Source: Burkholderiales bacterium (GTDB taxonomy: Bacteria > Pseudomonadota > Gammaproteobacteria > Burkholderiales > Nitrosomonadaceae). Taken from it: DNA of 64,000 bases. Position numbers and translations under genes: made by a program. The notes beneath the pieces are model-generated. The model saw only the letters and a program-made list of their open reading frames with translations. It did no database searches and was not told the DNA's origin. Below, piece after piece: positions 43,791-52,585 of the stretch. The DNA is taken from positions 62,001 through 126,000 of the forward strand of contig JACKLV010000010.1 in NCBI GenBank assembly GCA_024235755.1. The letters run 5' to 3'. How positions within the stretch are numbered: the stretch's first letter is position 1; each line of letters opens with the position of its first letter.

Positions 43791-46700
43791 TTAACAAACC
43801 TTGGCGCTTTGGCAAGCGGTAGCCAATACTCCAGTCGAGTAAAAAAACAGGTCGATACCTGAATTGGTTGTGCTGGGATCGCGATTTCGAATAATAGTCA
43901 TGCCATCAGCTTTAATTAAGTCGCTATTGCGTACCAAATTTTGTCTGACTACGGTCGCACTAAATTTAGAAAAAAATCCTTTTGGGTGAAAATATTCAAC
44001 ACTGGTGGGTATATCAATTGTTTCTATCTTAGTTGGGTCGGTGCCAGAAACAGATTCGCTTTGACCTCGAGTAAAGCGATCAAAATTAAATTCGCTACGG
44101 ATAGCCCAGTGTTTGTGCGGTAACCAGTATAGATAAGTGCGCAGATTCTTTTCTTTTTGTTGTTCCGATATCTCAACAGAGAGAACGTTACCTTCTTGAG
44201 GAACATGCAAGCGCCGTGAGGAAGCTTCGATACCTGCGAAAATTTTGTTTTGATATTGAGTATCCATGCCAATACCCATACGGCGGCTTCGAGTGTTATT
44301 AAAATCGTCGAAGAACTGATTGAAACCAGCTATTTGAGTAGGTTCCAAAGTTTGTTGCGCAATCAGATGTGATTTGGTAGCTTCAAACCAGGCAAAACGA
44401 AGCCGGGTATTTTGAGTCACGTTCCATTGCGCACCGAACTTCGGGTTGATTTTATCTTTACTTTTTCCTGAAATTGTACTGGTGAATGTGTCGTAACTCA
44501 GGCCAAGCGTCAGGCTTAACCGTTCGAAAAAATTGAAATTGGTATACTGGTAGGCATTGCCACGTTTCATAAAATCAACACTATTAATATCATTTCCTAA
44601 TATTTTTTGATCCCGGCTAAATCGGTAAAAGCTTCCTCCGGTTGTGGTATTGAAGCGTTCGTGGCGCAGAAGGTGTTGTGCTTCAATTTGGAAACCAGCG
44701 TTTTTTAACGTAAATGACTTGTAATTCAGGTCTTCAAGTCGATCGATATATTTCCCCGAGACAATGATATCTTGATTGGGCGATAGTTTATACCGGGCAC
44801 CTATTCGTGCCATGTCTTCATCCAATTTGCGACGATTTTCTTTAAAAATCGTAGTATCAAAGTCGAGCAATAAATCACCTTGTTTGGTTTCGCGTCGACG
44901 AATTTCAGTTTGCACGTTTAATCTGGGCGTGACGGCAAACTGCATAAAAGCATTGTAGATGTCGTGATTCTGGCCATTGTTAGGGCGAAAACCGTTTGAT
45001 TCGAAATGATATTGTCCGACACTGATTGAAGCACGGCCATAAAGTCCCGAGGCGACAACTTCGTTGCCAAGCGTACTATTACTGCCAACTACGCCTGAAG
45101 CCACTAATTGGGTTCGATTGCGTTCCATCAAGGGAGCGAATTCATTAAAACCAACCGCGGTCGGGCCGGTGCTGGTAATGATATTCAGATCTGCGACGGC
45201 AAGTTGCGGCTGCACCGGGTTGGTGTTAATCGGTTGCAGAAGCTGGGCTTGCAGCAATTCGCTTACCCGCGCGATTTCATGACGCGGGATGTTGACATAG
45301 ATATCCGACAGGAAGCGGTGCGCTGAATGATTCGAAGGGTCGAGGCTTAGGGACTGCGCCGTCTGCATAATGGCGCGTTTCTCAAAACCCAGATTGTCGT
45401 AGATTCTCGACAGACTGGAGCCGCGTGCGGCCTCGTCCTGATCGAGTAGTAGCCGTGAGCGGTAAACGGCACGGTTGTCATTCAATTCGATGGATTTTTG
45501 GATAGCATGCAGCGCTTCGATCGGTTGATTCTGCGTTTGTTTCTGAATGGCGTCGTAAAACCAAGGTGTCGGATCGTTCGGGTCGCGTTCTTTGGCCAGT
45601 TCAAACTGTGTTTCGGCCGTTGCGTAACGCTTCTCCTCAAAATAGGCCTTACCGAGATAACTACGGATTAGGGAGCTGCCCGGATCGAGACTGGCCGCGA
45701 TTTCCAGTTCGATGCGTCCGGCTTCCAGCGCTCCTTCGCGAATCAAGGCCAACCCCAGCCCAAGTCGCGGCATCGGGTCGGTTTGATCCAGCTCAATGGC
45801 TTTGAAAAAAAGCCGTTTTGCTGCTCTCGTGTTAACTTTGGATAAATGCGCAAACCCTAGAACGGTTTGTGTACGGGCAATTGCGGGGTTCAGACGAACC
45901 GCTTCGTTAGCTGCATTCAGCGCTAGGTCCAGTTCGTTTTCAGACATCTGCAGCTCGGCCATCCGTGCCCAGATCAAGGCATTTTGCGGATCGAGTTTTG
46001 CCGCCTGCTGTACGCTGGTCAGCGCTTCTTCAATATCAAAATGTGCCTGTTCCACATAAGACAACGCCAGCCATGCAGTCGCAGATTCCGGAGCCAATTT
46101 AACCGCGTTTTGTGCATGTTCAAGTGCCAGTGATTTATCGTTTTGCGTCAGTGCGATGATTGCGCTTAATGCGTAAGCACTGCTGTTATCAGGGTCGGAT
46201 GCGCGTATCTGGGTGATGATTGTTTTGGCTTCCTCAATACTGCCCAATGCGAGCAAGCGCGCCGATTCGGCAATTTGAACAGTAAAATCCTGCCTGACAT
46301 CGTGGTGAACCAACCAATATTCGATAATCGTTGGGTAGTGCAGTGCCCATTGAACTGCATCAATCGGATTAAGAATAATTTCTTTGCGCGGCGGCTGGTT
46401 GCTGTATGCAATCGCTTGTTCGTGTCCTTCGAGCGTTACTTCGCCATGTGCGTTGATTGCAGAGACACGGCCTTCAAATACAACAATGCGGGCGAATTGT
46501 TCGTCGACACGAACAAAAAATTCAGTGCCTTCGACACCTGCGTTCATAAATGGCGTATGGACTCTGAATGGTTTTGGCGTGCGGGTCATGATATGAATCG
46601 CACCGTTGATCAAATTCATCCATGAAATAGATTTGCTCTCCTGAACTGCCGGAAATGTCAGAGTGGAATTTTGATCGAGCGTCAGATTGCTTTCATTTAT

Positions 46701-47060
46701 TAACCGCAATGTTGCTTTACTATGTTTGCGGGTACGTAATTGGTCTCCGGCACAGAGTTCGGTACCTTTTTCAACCGGATGCCAGTTCGTCTGCTGCATC
46801 CGGCGCAACTCAACCGTCCCTTGCGCCGTGACAACCTGTGCGGTGGTCAGCACGCAAACCTCTGCAGCATGGGTATTACGCATAAAAACAAACTGAACCA
46901 GCATTAACAGCATTGCCGCCGGAATAGTCGTGAATTCGGCCATCCTGCGTTGCTGACTCCGTGTCATAAATAGATTTTGCCTGTGCTTCTGCATTTTCAA
47001 TTTGATTTGCTTATGAAAGCGATGTTTTTGGATTATTGCCGAAAATGATGAATTTAACAA
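43791..47060 (-). CDS. FecR-domain, TPR and TonB-receptor-like beta-barrel protein (copy A), C-terminus frameshifted
   Basis: The 1089-residue product has a signal anchor near residues 46-66 (cleavage near THAA), a FecR-type domain (about 68-200, with two cysteines), TPR repeats (about 255-600) and a beta-barrel of about 480 residues. It should be an outer-membrane protein with a periplasmic front. The expected barrel end is lost: at A7 (43841-43847) the frame shifts and ends STGVLATACQSAKVC. In the neighbouring frame the text continues LLDWSIGYRLPKRQGLLSME, then needs one more base at A5 (43685-43689) to end FARATLNF at 43661, matching copy B. Decay, slippage or sequencing error are all possible. 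The start codon is uncertain; several in-frame ATGs exist. Confidence 0.8.
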   Translation of the reverse strand: MLNSSFSAIIQKHRFHKQIKLKMQKHRQNLFMTRSQQRRMAEFTTIPAAMLLMLVQFVFMRNTHAAEVCVLTTAQVVTAQGTVELRRMQQTNWHPVEKGTELCAGDQLRTRKHSKATLRLINESNLTLDQNSTLTFPAVQESKSISWMNLINGAIHIMTRTPKPFRVHTPFMNAGVEGTEFFVRVDEQFARIVVFEGRVSAINAHGEVTLEGHEQAIAYSNQPPRKEIILNPIDAVQWALHYPTIIEYWLVHHDVRQDFTVQIAESARLLALGSIEEAKTIITQIRASDPDNSSAYALSAIIALTQNDKSLALEHAQNAVKLAPESATAWLALSYVEQAHFDIEEALTSVQQAAKLDPQNALIWARMAELQMSENELDLALNAANEAVRLNPAIARTQTVLGFAHLSKVNTRAAKRLFFKAIELDQTDPMPRLGLGLALIREGALEAGRIELEIAASLDPGSSLIRSYLGKAYFEEKRYATAETQFELAKERDPNDPTPWFYDAIQKQTQNQPIEALHAIQKSIELNDNRAVYRSRLLLDQDEAARGSSLSRIYDNLGFEKRAIMQTAQSLSLDPSNHSAHRFLSDIYVNIPRHEIARVSELLQAQLLQPINTNPVQPQLAVADLNIITSTGPTAVGFNEFAPLMERNRTQLVASGVVGSNSTLGNEVVASGLYGRASISVGQYHFESNGFRPNNGQNHDIYNAFMQFAVTPRLNVQTEIRRRETKQGDLLLDFDTTIFKENRRKLDEDMARIGARYKLSPNQDIIVSGKYIDRLEDLNYKSFTLKNAGFQIEAQHLLRHERFNTTTGGSFYRFSRDQKILGNDINSVDFMKRGNAYQYTNFNFFERLSLTLGLSYDTFTSTISGKSKDKINPKFGAQWNVTQNTRLRFAWFEATKSHLIAQQTLEPTQIAGFNQFFDDFNNTRSRRMGIGMDTQYQNKIFAGIEASSRRLHVPQEGNVLSVEISEQQKEKNLRTYLYWLPHKHWAIRSEFNFDRFTRGQSESVSGTDPTKIETIDIPTSVEYFHPKGFFSKFSATVVRQNLVRNSDLIKADGMTIIRNRDPSTTNSGIDLFFYSTGVLATACQSAKVC

Positions 47061-47533
47061 TAATGGAAATGCGTAAATGTTTTTTTAAGAAACAATGTTT
47101 TAATCTTAACGCGATTGGATATGGAGGGATGTGAGAAAAACCACATACTGGAGAGGTGGCGATTGGTTACGGTTGTGCTGTACTTTGTTTTGCGTTAAAA
47201 AGGAAGGCTCTAGACTAGTAAAGGTGATAATTGGTTATCTCGCCGCATCAAACTTTGACGCCAGCGAACTGGACGATACCAGCATATTGATGGGGTGCTT
47301 TTTAACATTTTCGAGGTATTAAGCAACGTGACTGAAACCGTAGTACTTTGGCCCGATGCCGTGATGGTCAGGTTAGTGGTGAATGAGGCGGTTATTTTGA
47401 TCAATGATCTGGGGGTAGAAGACAATGCTATCGTTGGCGTGCTGGATCAGAGCTTTTTGGGGTTGGTTGCCGGGTAAAGTTTACCTTGATTCAAGAGTAA
47501 CTTTTTTATTCCTCATAATAATCTTGTGAACTG
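47061..47533. other. Intergenic stretch with the CRP-like site and no convincing gene
   Basis: Between FecR-TPR copy A and the toxin-antitoxin promoter lie two overlapping short frames (47210-47425 minus and 47295-47477 plus), neither with a ribosome site or recognisable family. The minus frame has Ser/Thr-rich text and could be a decayed surface-protein fragment. Confidence 0.4.
47130..47145. promoter_or_regulatory. CRP-like palindrome upstream of FecR-TPR copy A
   Basis: TGTGA-N6-CCACA matches the CRP half-sites TGTGA/TCACA in 9 of 10 positions and lies about 70 bp before the annotated start of copy A. It is very like the site upstream of copy B (52912-52927). Regulator binding is inferred. 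Confidence 0.5.
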
Positions 47534-47560
47534 TTGTATCCAGATATACAATGCTAAATA
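47534..47560 (+). promoter_or_regulatory. Promoter and operator-like dyad of the toxin-antitoxin pair
   Basis: TTGTAT-N6-ATACAA (47534-47551) is a perfect dyad. TG at 47552-47553 plus TAAATA at 47555-47560 looks like an extended -10. The site is 27 bp before the antitoxin ATG, as expected for autoregulation by an AbrB-type antitoxin. Confidence 0.55.
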
Positions 47561-47586
47561 AGTATATCATTAAAGGTGGTAATCAA

Positions 47587-47820
47587 ATGCAAGTTTCAAA
47601 ATGGGGCAACAGTCTGGCTGTCAGAATACCTGCTACGGTTGTTGAAGTACTTAATCTGAAGGAAGGTGACGAGATTGAAATTCATGTCGTGGGTTCTCGC
47701 GATATTGAAATCATAAAAACGCCGGAAGTTCGTGAAATTCTTGCGCGCTTAAGGAAGTACCGGGGACGATTGCCGAAAGACTTCAAATTTGATCGCATTG
47801 AACTGCATGAACGATCATAA
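47587..47820 (+). CDS. AbrB/MazE-type antitoxin
   Basis: The 77-residue protein has the SpoVT/AbrB DNA-binding swapped-hairpin motif MQVSKWGNSLAVRIPATVVE, then LNLKEGDEIEIHV, and a C-terminal toxin-binding tail rich in charged residues (REILARLRKYRGRLPKDFKF). It starts at ATG 47587, set by AGGTGG at 47574-47579; a longer frame begins 36 bp earlier without such a site. It overlaps the PIN toxin gene, so the two are coupled. Its role is to neutralise the toxin and repress the operon. Confidence 0.92.
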   Translation: MQVSKWGNSLAVRIPATVVEVLNLKEGDEIEIHVVGSRDIEIIKTPEVREILARLRKYRGRLPKDFKFDRIELHERS

Positions 47821-48211
47821 AATTTTTCTGGATACAAATATAGTGTTGTATCTTTTATCTGAAGATGAAGCAAAATCAACTCAGGCAGAAAATATTATCG
47901 CAAAAGATGGCATCATAAGTGTTCAGGTACTCAATGAATTCGCCAGTGTAGCCAGTAGAAAACTGAAAATGTCTTTTGCAGAAATTCGAGAATTCCTGTC
48001 CCAAATATGTATGATTTGTCCTGTGGTACCGATGACTGTTGATGTACATTTTCACGGGCTTCGAATAGCGCAACATTATGGCTACTCAGTATATGATGCA
48101 TTGATTATCGCGGCTGCTTTATCTGCTGACTGTACAACACTTTATTCTGAAGATATGCAGAATGGTCAAATGATAGACAACCAAATCGTTATCCGGAATC
48201 CGTTTGTTTAA
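47807..48211 (+). CDS. PIN-domain ribonuclease toxin
   Basis: PIN proteins of VapC-like type are endoribonucleases that cut RNA when not bound by antitoxin. The 134-residue product has the first catalytic Asp in KIFLDTNIVLYLLSEDEAK, a second acidic residue in ISVQVLNEFASVASRK, and the third site in YGYSVYDALIIAAALSADCTTLYSEDMQ. The ATG at 47807 overlaps the antitoxin gene by 14 bp. It is directly followed by the IS200-type remnant. Target RNA unknown. Confidence 0.92.
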   Translation: MNDHKIFLDTNIVLYLLSEDEAKSTQAENIIAKDGIISVQVLNEFASVASRKLKMSFAEIREFLSQICMICPVVPMTVDVHFHGLRIAQHYGYSVYDALIIAAALSADCTTLYSEDMQNGQMIDNQIVIRNPFV

Positions 48212-48214
48212 TTT

Positions 48215-48646
48215 ATGCTTAGCAAGGTTGCCTGGATAAGTTTACGCCATCCAGGATTGTCTTATTTCTTGAAAAAGTGTCACTCTATACAATGTGTGAT
48301 ATTGGGTAAAGTAGAGATTTATAAACCCGTAACACAATATCGTGAAAGGATACGAACTATTGTAAAGCAGGTTTGCAATGAATTAGGTGTAAAAATTGTC
48401 AGAGGTGTTCTGTCAACCAATCATATCCATATGTTTGTAGAGATACCTCCACATATATCAGTAAGCTATTTCATGCAAAGGGTAAAAGGACGTTCGTCAC
48501 GTAAGATTCAACAGGAGTTTCCTGAATTGAAAAGGCGGTATTGGGGACAACGTTTTTGGGCTCGAGGTTACTTCTGTACAACGAGTGGCAATATAACTGA
48601 CGATATTATAATGCAGTACTTGGAACAGCATTCAGATAAAGACTAA
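48215..48646 (+). pseudogene. tnpA: IS200/IS605-type transposase TnpA, N-terminus degraded
   Basis: The Y1 (HUH) transposase of IS200-type elements makes and joins single-strand ends. From residue 42 the frame matches TnpA: STNHIHMFVEIPPHISVSYF with the HUH pair, then VKGRSSRKIQQEFPELKRRY, WARGYFCTTSGNITDDII and the catalytic Tyr in MQYLEQH. The first 40 residues do not fit; in the +1 frame fragments like YNV and RF around in-frame stops recall the missing start. So catalysis motifs survive but the N-terminal strand is damaged. It starts 3 bp after the PIN gene. Confidence 0.75.
48231..48255. repeat. Possible left-end hairpin of the IS200-type element
   Basis: CCTGGAT and ATCCAGG pair perfectly across an 11-base loop, inside the degraded transposase start. 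IS200/IS605 elements have subterminal hairpins at both ends rather than terminal inverted repeats, so this fits the left end. Confidence 0.4.
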
Positions 48647-48668
48647 CGGCTTCCAGCCATACCCGAAC

Positions 48669-48688
48669 CTACCGGCACCAGCCGGTAG
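48669..48688. repeat. Probable right-end hairpin of the IS200-type element
   Basis: CTACCGGC and GCCGGTAG pair perfectly around the loop ACCA, 22 bp after the transposase stop. Position and shape agree with an IS200/IS605 right end. Confidence 0.55.
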
Positions 48689-48694
48689 TGATTC

Positions 48695-48738
48695 AGTCCC
48701 ATACTATCATTAATAAAGCCCAATGATAGTATGGGACT
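48695..48738. repeat. Perfect inverted repeat, 17-bp arms
   Basis: AGTCCCATACTATCATT (48695-48711), a 10-base loop, then its exact complement at 48722-48738. It lies between the transposase and the convergent small-protein gene ending at 48790. It has no long T-tract. It resembles the hairpin at 39191-39227 in arm length and in AGTC/GACT ends. Confidence 0.8.
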
Positions 48739-48789
48739 TTCCGCTAGTTTGATTTATGCAGGTTAAAAAATCTATTTTATGAGTAGAAT

Positions 48790-49233
48790 CTATAAACACC
48801 AGCAATATGGCCTAGAAAAGCCTCTTCCATCGATATAAGTGCCACTGCATTGCCGATGGTTGTCTGCACAATGGGATGCGTTTGCATCTTCAGTGCCGGT
48901 AATTATTTGCATTAAACCATTTATTATCTCTTGACTGTGAGATTGATGTAACTCTTTTTTATCATATGGGAACGCTTTTGTAGGTGATATTAATGTCATT
49001 TCTCCATTTTCATTAGCAATTATAATGTGGCTGGTACCCTTCTTAAGTTTGATAGTAATTTCTTCTTTTTCTGACAATCCGGGAATAGGTTCATTCCCAA
49101 GTTTGATTTCATTCTTCAATCCAAGAAAGTTTGTGCCAGTAGACAATAAAAATCCAACAATGTATATTGAAATAAGTGAAAATATGGCCAATATAGAGCC
49201 GGTTGTGATAAGTACAGGTCTTTTCATTTTCAT
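48790..49233 (-). CDS. Small membrane-anchored or secreted Cys-rich protein behind FecR-TPR copy B
   Basis: The 147-residue protein starts with a basic and then hydrophobic segment (MKMKRPVLITTGSILAIFSL onward), so it is anchored or exported. Residues 68-86 (SHIIIANENGEMTLISPTK) recall the ENGKCT core of the small proteins behind copy A. The C-terminus has five cysteines in the last 26 residues (HCADNHRQCSG, then RGFSRPYCWCL), suggesting disulfides or metal binding. AAGGAG overlaps the stop of the large gene, so translation is coupled to it. No known family. Confidence 0.75.
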   Translation of the reverse strand: MKMKRPVLITTGSILAIFSLISIYIVGFLLSTGTNFLGLKNEIKLGNEPIPGLSEKEEITIKLKKGTSHIIIANENGEMTLISPTKAFPYDKKELHQSHSQEIINGLMQIITGTEDANASHCADNHRQCSGTYIDGRGFSRPYCWCL

Positions 49234-49243
49234 ATTAAACTCC

Positions 49244-52200
49244 TTAGAAATTTAAAGTGAGTCGTGCCATAAAGGTACGTGTAGGTCTAAAAATAGGTGC
49301 TGTATTAATAGATCTTTGGAACTCTGTATTTCTGTAATAAAAATCTTCATTTAATAAATTTTTAGCTTCAAAACTGAATAATCCTCTACGAGAAGGCAAT
49401 CTGTAGCCAACTACAGCATCAAGCAAAAAAAAGCTACTTTGTCCATTTGTTCTTTCATTTGTTGGATTAAATGTGGGTTGAGGTAATGAACTACTTCTTT
49501 CCAATTCCTGGCTTACGAAGGTATTTGTTAGACTGGCAAACAGCCCATTTGGATTAAAATAATTTAATCTAACCGGGGCACTTAAGGTAGAAATAGCATC
49601 AGGACTACTACTGTTGGAATCAATGAGAAAGTCCTGGTCACGAGTAAATTTCTCATATAGAAATTCACCAGTAATTGACCAATTTGAATTAAAAATGCCA
49701 TAAAGATATGATCGATAAACTTGTTCTTTTTGTTGATCAAAAACCCCATCAGGAAATAATTGAGGTATTTTTAGGTTGCGTACTGATGCTTCTAAACCAC
49801 CGTATAAAAAATTTGAGATACGTGCATCAACTCCAACACCTTTGCGCCTTGTTTTAGTTCCATTGGGGTCATCAAAAAATTGATTAAAACCAGCCACTTG
49901 AGTAGGCTCTAATGTTTGTTGTGCGATAAGATCGGTTTTTACGGTCTCGAACCATGCTAACCGCAATCGAATAGCATCTATGACATTCCATTGCAAACCA
50001 AATTTAGGGTTAAACCTATTGATATTTATATTTGTGTTAAACAAGTCAGCTGTAAAATTATCAATGCTATTATTGGTGACTTTGTATGAGTTGTAGCTAA
50101 TGCCGCCAGTCGCTGTTATATTTTTTAAAAAATTGATATTTGCATAACTATAAATATTTTTTTGTTCCGTGGTGGTTTCGTCAGTAGAGAATGTTGCAAA
50201 AAAGTCGGAATCAAATTCTGAGGCGCCTCCTCCTGTTATTACATTAAAAAATTTGCTTCTAAATAGATGTTGTGCCTCAGTTTGATAACGCTGATTGCTT
50301 GAGGATTCACTTGGTGGAGGCGCATTTGGTACTGGAGATGTCAAGGTGTCTTTTATATTATTGTGTGCGTACATACCTGATAAAATGATATTTTGCCTTG
50401 GCGATATTGCATATCGCATTCCTAAACGCGCCAAATCTTCTTTTAATTTTTTTCTTCTTGTATCTGAAAAAAATCGAGGACTTTCAATCTCTCCATGTTC
50501 TATCTCTCTTGTACGTATTTCTGCTTGAATATTCAATTTTGGTGTAACAGCATGTTGTATAAAAGCATTGAGAATATCCTGATTCTGACCATTGTTTGGA
50601 CGATATCCATTAGTTTGATAATGAAACTGACCTAAGCTGACAGAGGTGCGTTCATAGAGCTTAGAAAATACAATCTCGTTACCAAATGTGTTGTTATTGC
50701 CACCAAAGCCGGAGGCCACAAATTGTGAACGATTACGTTCCATCAAAGGGGCGAATTCATTAAATCCCGCTGCAGAAGAGCCTGTGCCAGTAATAATGTT
50801 TAGATCAGCCACTGCCAGATGCGGTTGAACTGGGTTAACGTTAATTGGTTGCAATAGTTGTGCCTGCAGCAATTCACTCACACGAGCAATTTCATGTCGT
50901 GGCGTATTAGCGTAGGTATCCGACAAAAACCGGTGCGCGGAATGGTTCGATGGATCATAAGCCAATGATTTGGCGGTTTCTATGATGGCGCGTTTTTCAA
51001 ACCCCAGGTTGTCGTAAATACGGGCGAGGCTCGAGCTGCGTCCGGCCTGGTCTTGATCGAGCAGCAGTCTGGAACGATACACCGCGCGGTTATCGTTGAG
51101 TTCGATGGATTTCTGAATATCCCGTAGCGCTTCAACCGGCCTGTTCTGTGTTTGTTTTTGGATGGCGTCGTAAAACCACGGGGTGGGATCGAACGGATCG
51201 CGTTCCTTGGCGAGTTCGAATTGTGTTTCGGCGGTCGAATAACGTTTTTCCTCGAAATACGCTTTGCCGAGGTAGCTGCGGATGAGTGAATTACCGGGAT
51301 CGAGGCTGGCGGCGATTTCGAGTTCGATGCGGCCTGCTTCAAGCAGGCCTTCGCGGATGAGCGCCAGGCCCAGGCCCAGTCTTGGCATGGGGTCGGCTTG
51401 ATCAAGCAGTATTGCTTCATGAAAAACGGATTTTGCATCGGCTGTATTGATTTGCAATAAGTAGGCAAAACCCAGTACGGTTTGCGTTTTGGCAATAGTC
51501 GGATTCAGATCGACCGCTTTTTGCGCCGATGTCAAGGCCTGTTCGAGTTCGCCGACGGACATTTGCAGTTCAGCCAGCCGCGCCCAGATCAGTGCATTTT
51601 GTGGATCAAGCACAACGGCCTGTTTGACGCTGGTCAGTGCGGCTTCAATGTCAAACGATGCTTGTTGGGCATAAGACAGCGCAAGTCTGGCCGCTGCCGA
51701 CAAATTATCGTATTCGACCGACAGCTTGGCCAGTTCGAGTGCTGTTTGCTTGTCATTCTGAACAACGGCAATGATGGATTGTAACGCCAGGGCTCCACTG
51801 TTATCCGGATCGTCAGCCAGAATACCGTCAATGATGTTACCGGCTTCTTCCACTCGTCCGACGGACAGCAGGTGCTCCGCTTCATGGAGCAGATTATCAA
51901 AATTTGCATTATTCGGATCGCGATGATAGCCGATAATTGCCGGATAATAGAGCGCCCATTGCACGGCATCAAGCGGTTTGACCAGCGTTTCCTTTTGCGG
52001 GGGTTGGTTGCGGTAGGCAATTGCGGCTTCCTGGTCAATCAGTAGCAGGCTGCCGAGCGCGTTTTCTATGGAGACACGCCCTTCAAAAATGACAACCTGT
52101 GTATGATCGCCTTGAACACGCACAGAAAATTCCGTGCCTTCTACGCCAGCATTCAAAAAAGGCGTTCTGATTTTGAATGGTCTCGGTGTGCGCGTGATAA

Positions 52201-52585
52201 TGTGAATGGCGCCTTCGAGCAGGTCGACGAATGAAGTGATATTATTCTCGTCGGCTTGTGGAATGGTGATGGCGGATTGTTGATCCAGCCGCATCAGGCT
52301 GTCATTATTGAGCCGTATTAAAGCGCGTCCATGCCGGCGCACTCTCAACGAGTCGCCCGCACAAAGCGGCGTATCCAGCTTGGCGGGTTCCCATAACGTG
52401 GTTTGAGCCCGGCGCAGTTCGACATCGCCCTGTACTGAAACAACCAGCGCCGCTCTTATAGAACAGACATCTGCTGCTATCGTGTGACGCGTTAGCATAA
52501 AAGATGCAACGGCAAATATGGCGGAAACCAGTAAAACTATCCGGCTACGATTGGATCGTATTACTGCAGTTTTTGGTATGCTCAT
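49244..52585 (-). CDS. FecR-domain, TPR and TonB-receptor-like beta-barrel protein (copy B), intact
   Basis: The 1113-residue product starts with a signal peptide (residues 14-37, cleavage near TIAA), set by AGAGGG ahead of the ATG. A FecR-type domain follows (about 40-170, paired Cys in DVCSIRAA and PLCAGD), then TPRs (about 225-600; for example DPQNALIWARLAELQMSVGE). The final 480 residues have beta-barrel text and the TonB-receptor end GLFSFEAKNLLNEDFYYRN to MARLTLNF, closing on Phe as outer-membrane barrels do. No plug domain is seen. The front two thirds are near-identical in layout to copy A. The barrel DNA is visibly more AT-rich than the FecR-TPR part. Function unknown. Confidence 0.85.
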   Translation of the reverse strand: MSIPKTAVIRSNRSRIVLLVSAIFAVASFMLTRHTIAADVCSIRAALVVSVQGDVELRRAQTTLWEPAKLDTPLCAGDSLRVRRHGRALIRLNNDSLMRLDQQSAITIPQADENNITSFVDLLEGAIHIITRTPRPFKIRTPFLNAGVEGTEFSVRVQGDHTQVVIFEGRVSIENALGSLLLIDQEAAIAYRNQPPQKETLVKPLDAVQWALYYPAIIGYHRDPNNANFDNLLHEAEHLLSVGRVEEAGNIIDGILADDPDNSGALALQSIIAVVQNDKQTALELAKLSVEYDNLSAAARLALSYAQQASFDIEAALTSVKQAVVLDPQNALIWARLAELQMSVGELEQALTSAQKAVDLNPTIAKTQTVLGFAYLLQINTADAKSVFHEAILLDQADPMPRLGLGLALIREGLLEAGRIELEIAASLDPGNSLIRSYLGKAYFEEKRYSTAETQFELAKERDPFDPTPWFYDAIQKQTQNRPVEALRDIQKSIELNDNRAVYRSRLLLDQDQAGRSSSLARIYDNLGFEKRAIIETAKSLAYDPSNHSAHRFLSDTYANTPRHEIARVSELLQAQLLQPINVNPVQPHLAVADLNIITGTGSSAAGFNEFAPLMERNRSQFVASGFGGNNNTFGNEIVFSKLYERTSVSLGQFHYQTNGYRPNNGQNQDILNAFIQHAVTPKLNIQAEIRTREIEHGEIESPRFFSDTRRKKLKEDLARLGMRYAISPRQNIILSGMYAHNNIKDTLTSPVPNAPPPSESSSNQRYQTEAQHLFRSKFFNVITGGGASEFDSDFFATFSTDETTTEQKNIYSYANINFLKNITATGGISYNSYKVTNNSIDNFTADLFNTNININRFNPKFGLQWNVIDAIRLRLAWFETVKTDLIAQQTLEPTQVAGFNQFFDDPNGTKTRRKGVGVDARISNFLYGGLEASVRNLKIPQLFPDGVFDQQKEQVYRSYLYGIFNSNWSITGEFLYEKFTRDQDFLIDSNSSSPDAISTLSAPVRLNYFNPNGLFASLTNTFVSQELERSSSLPQPTFNPTNERTNGQSSFFLLDAVVGYRLPSRRGLFSFEAKNLLNEDFYYRNTEFQRSINTAPIFRPTRTFMARLTLNF

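Noticed and set aside
47210..47477. Overlapping short frames on both strands
   Set aside because: Neither has a ribosome site or recognised domain; the minus frame is Ser/Thr-rich but too weak to call a gene.
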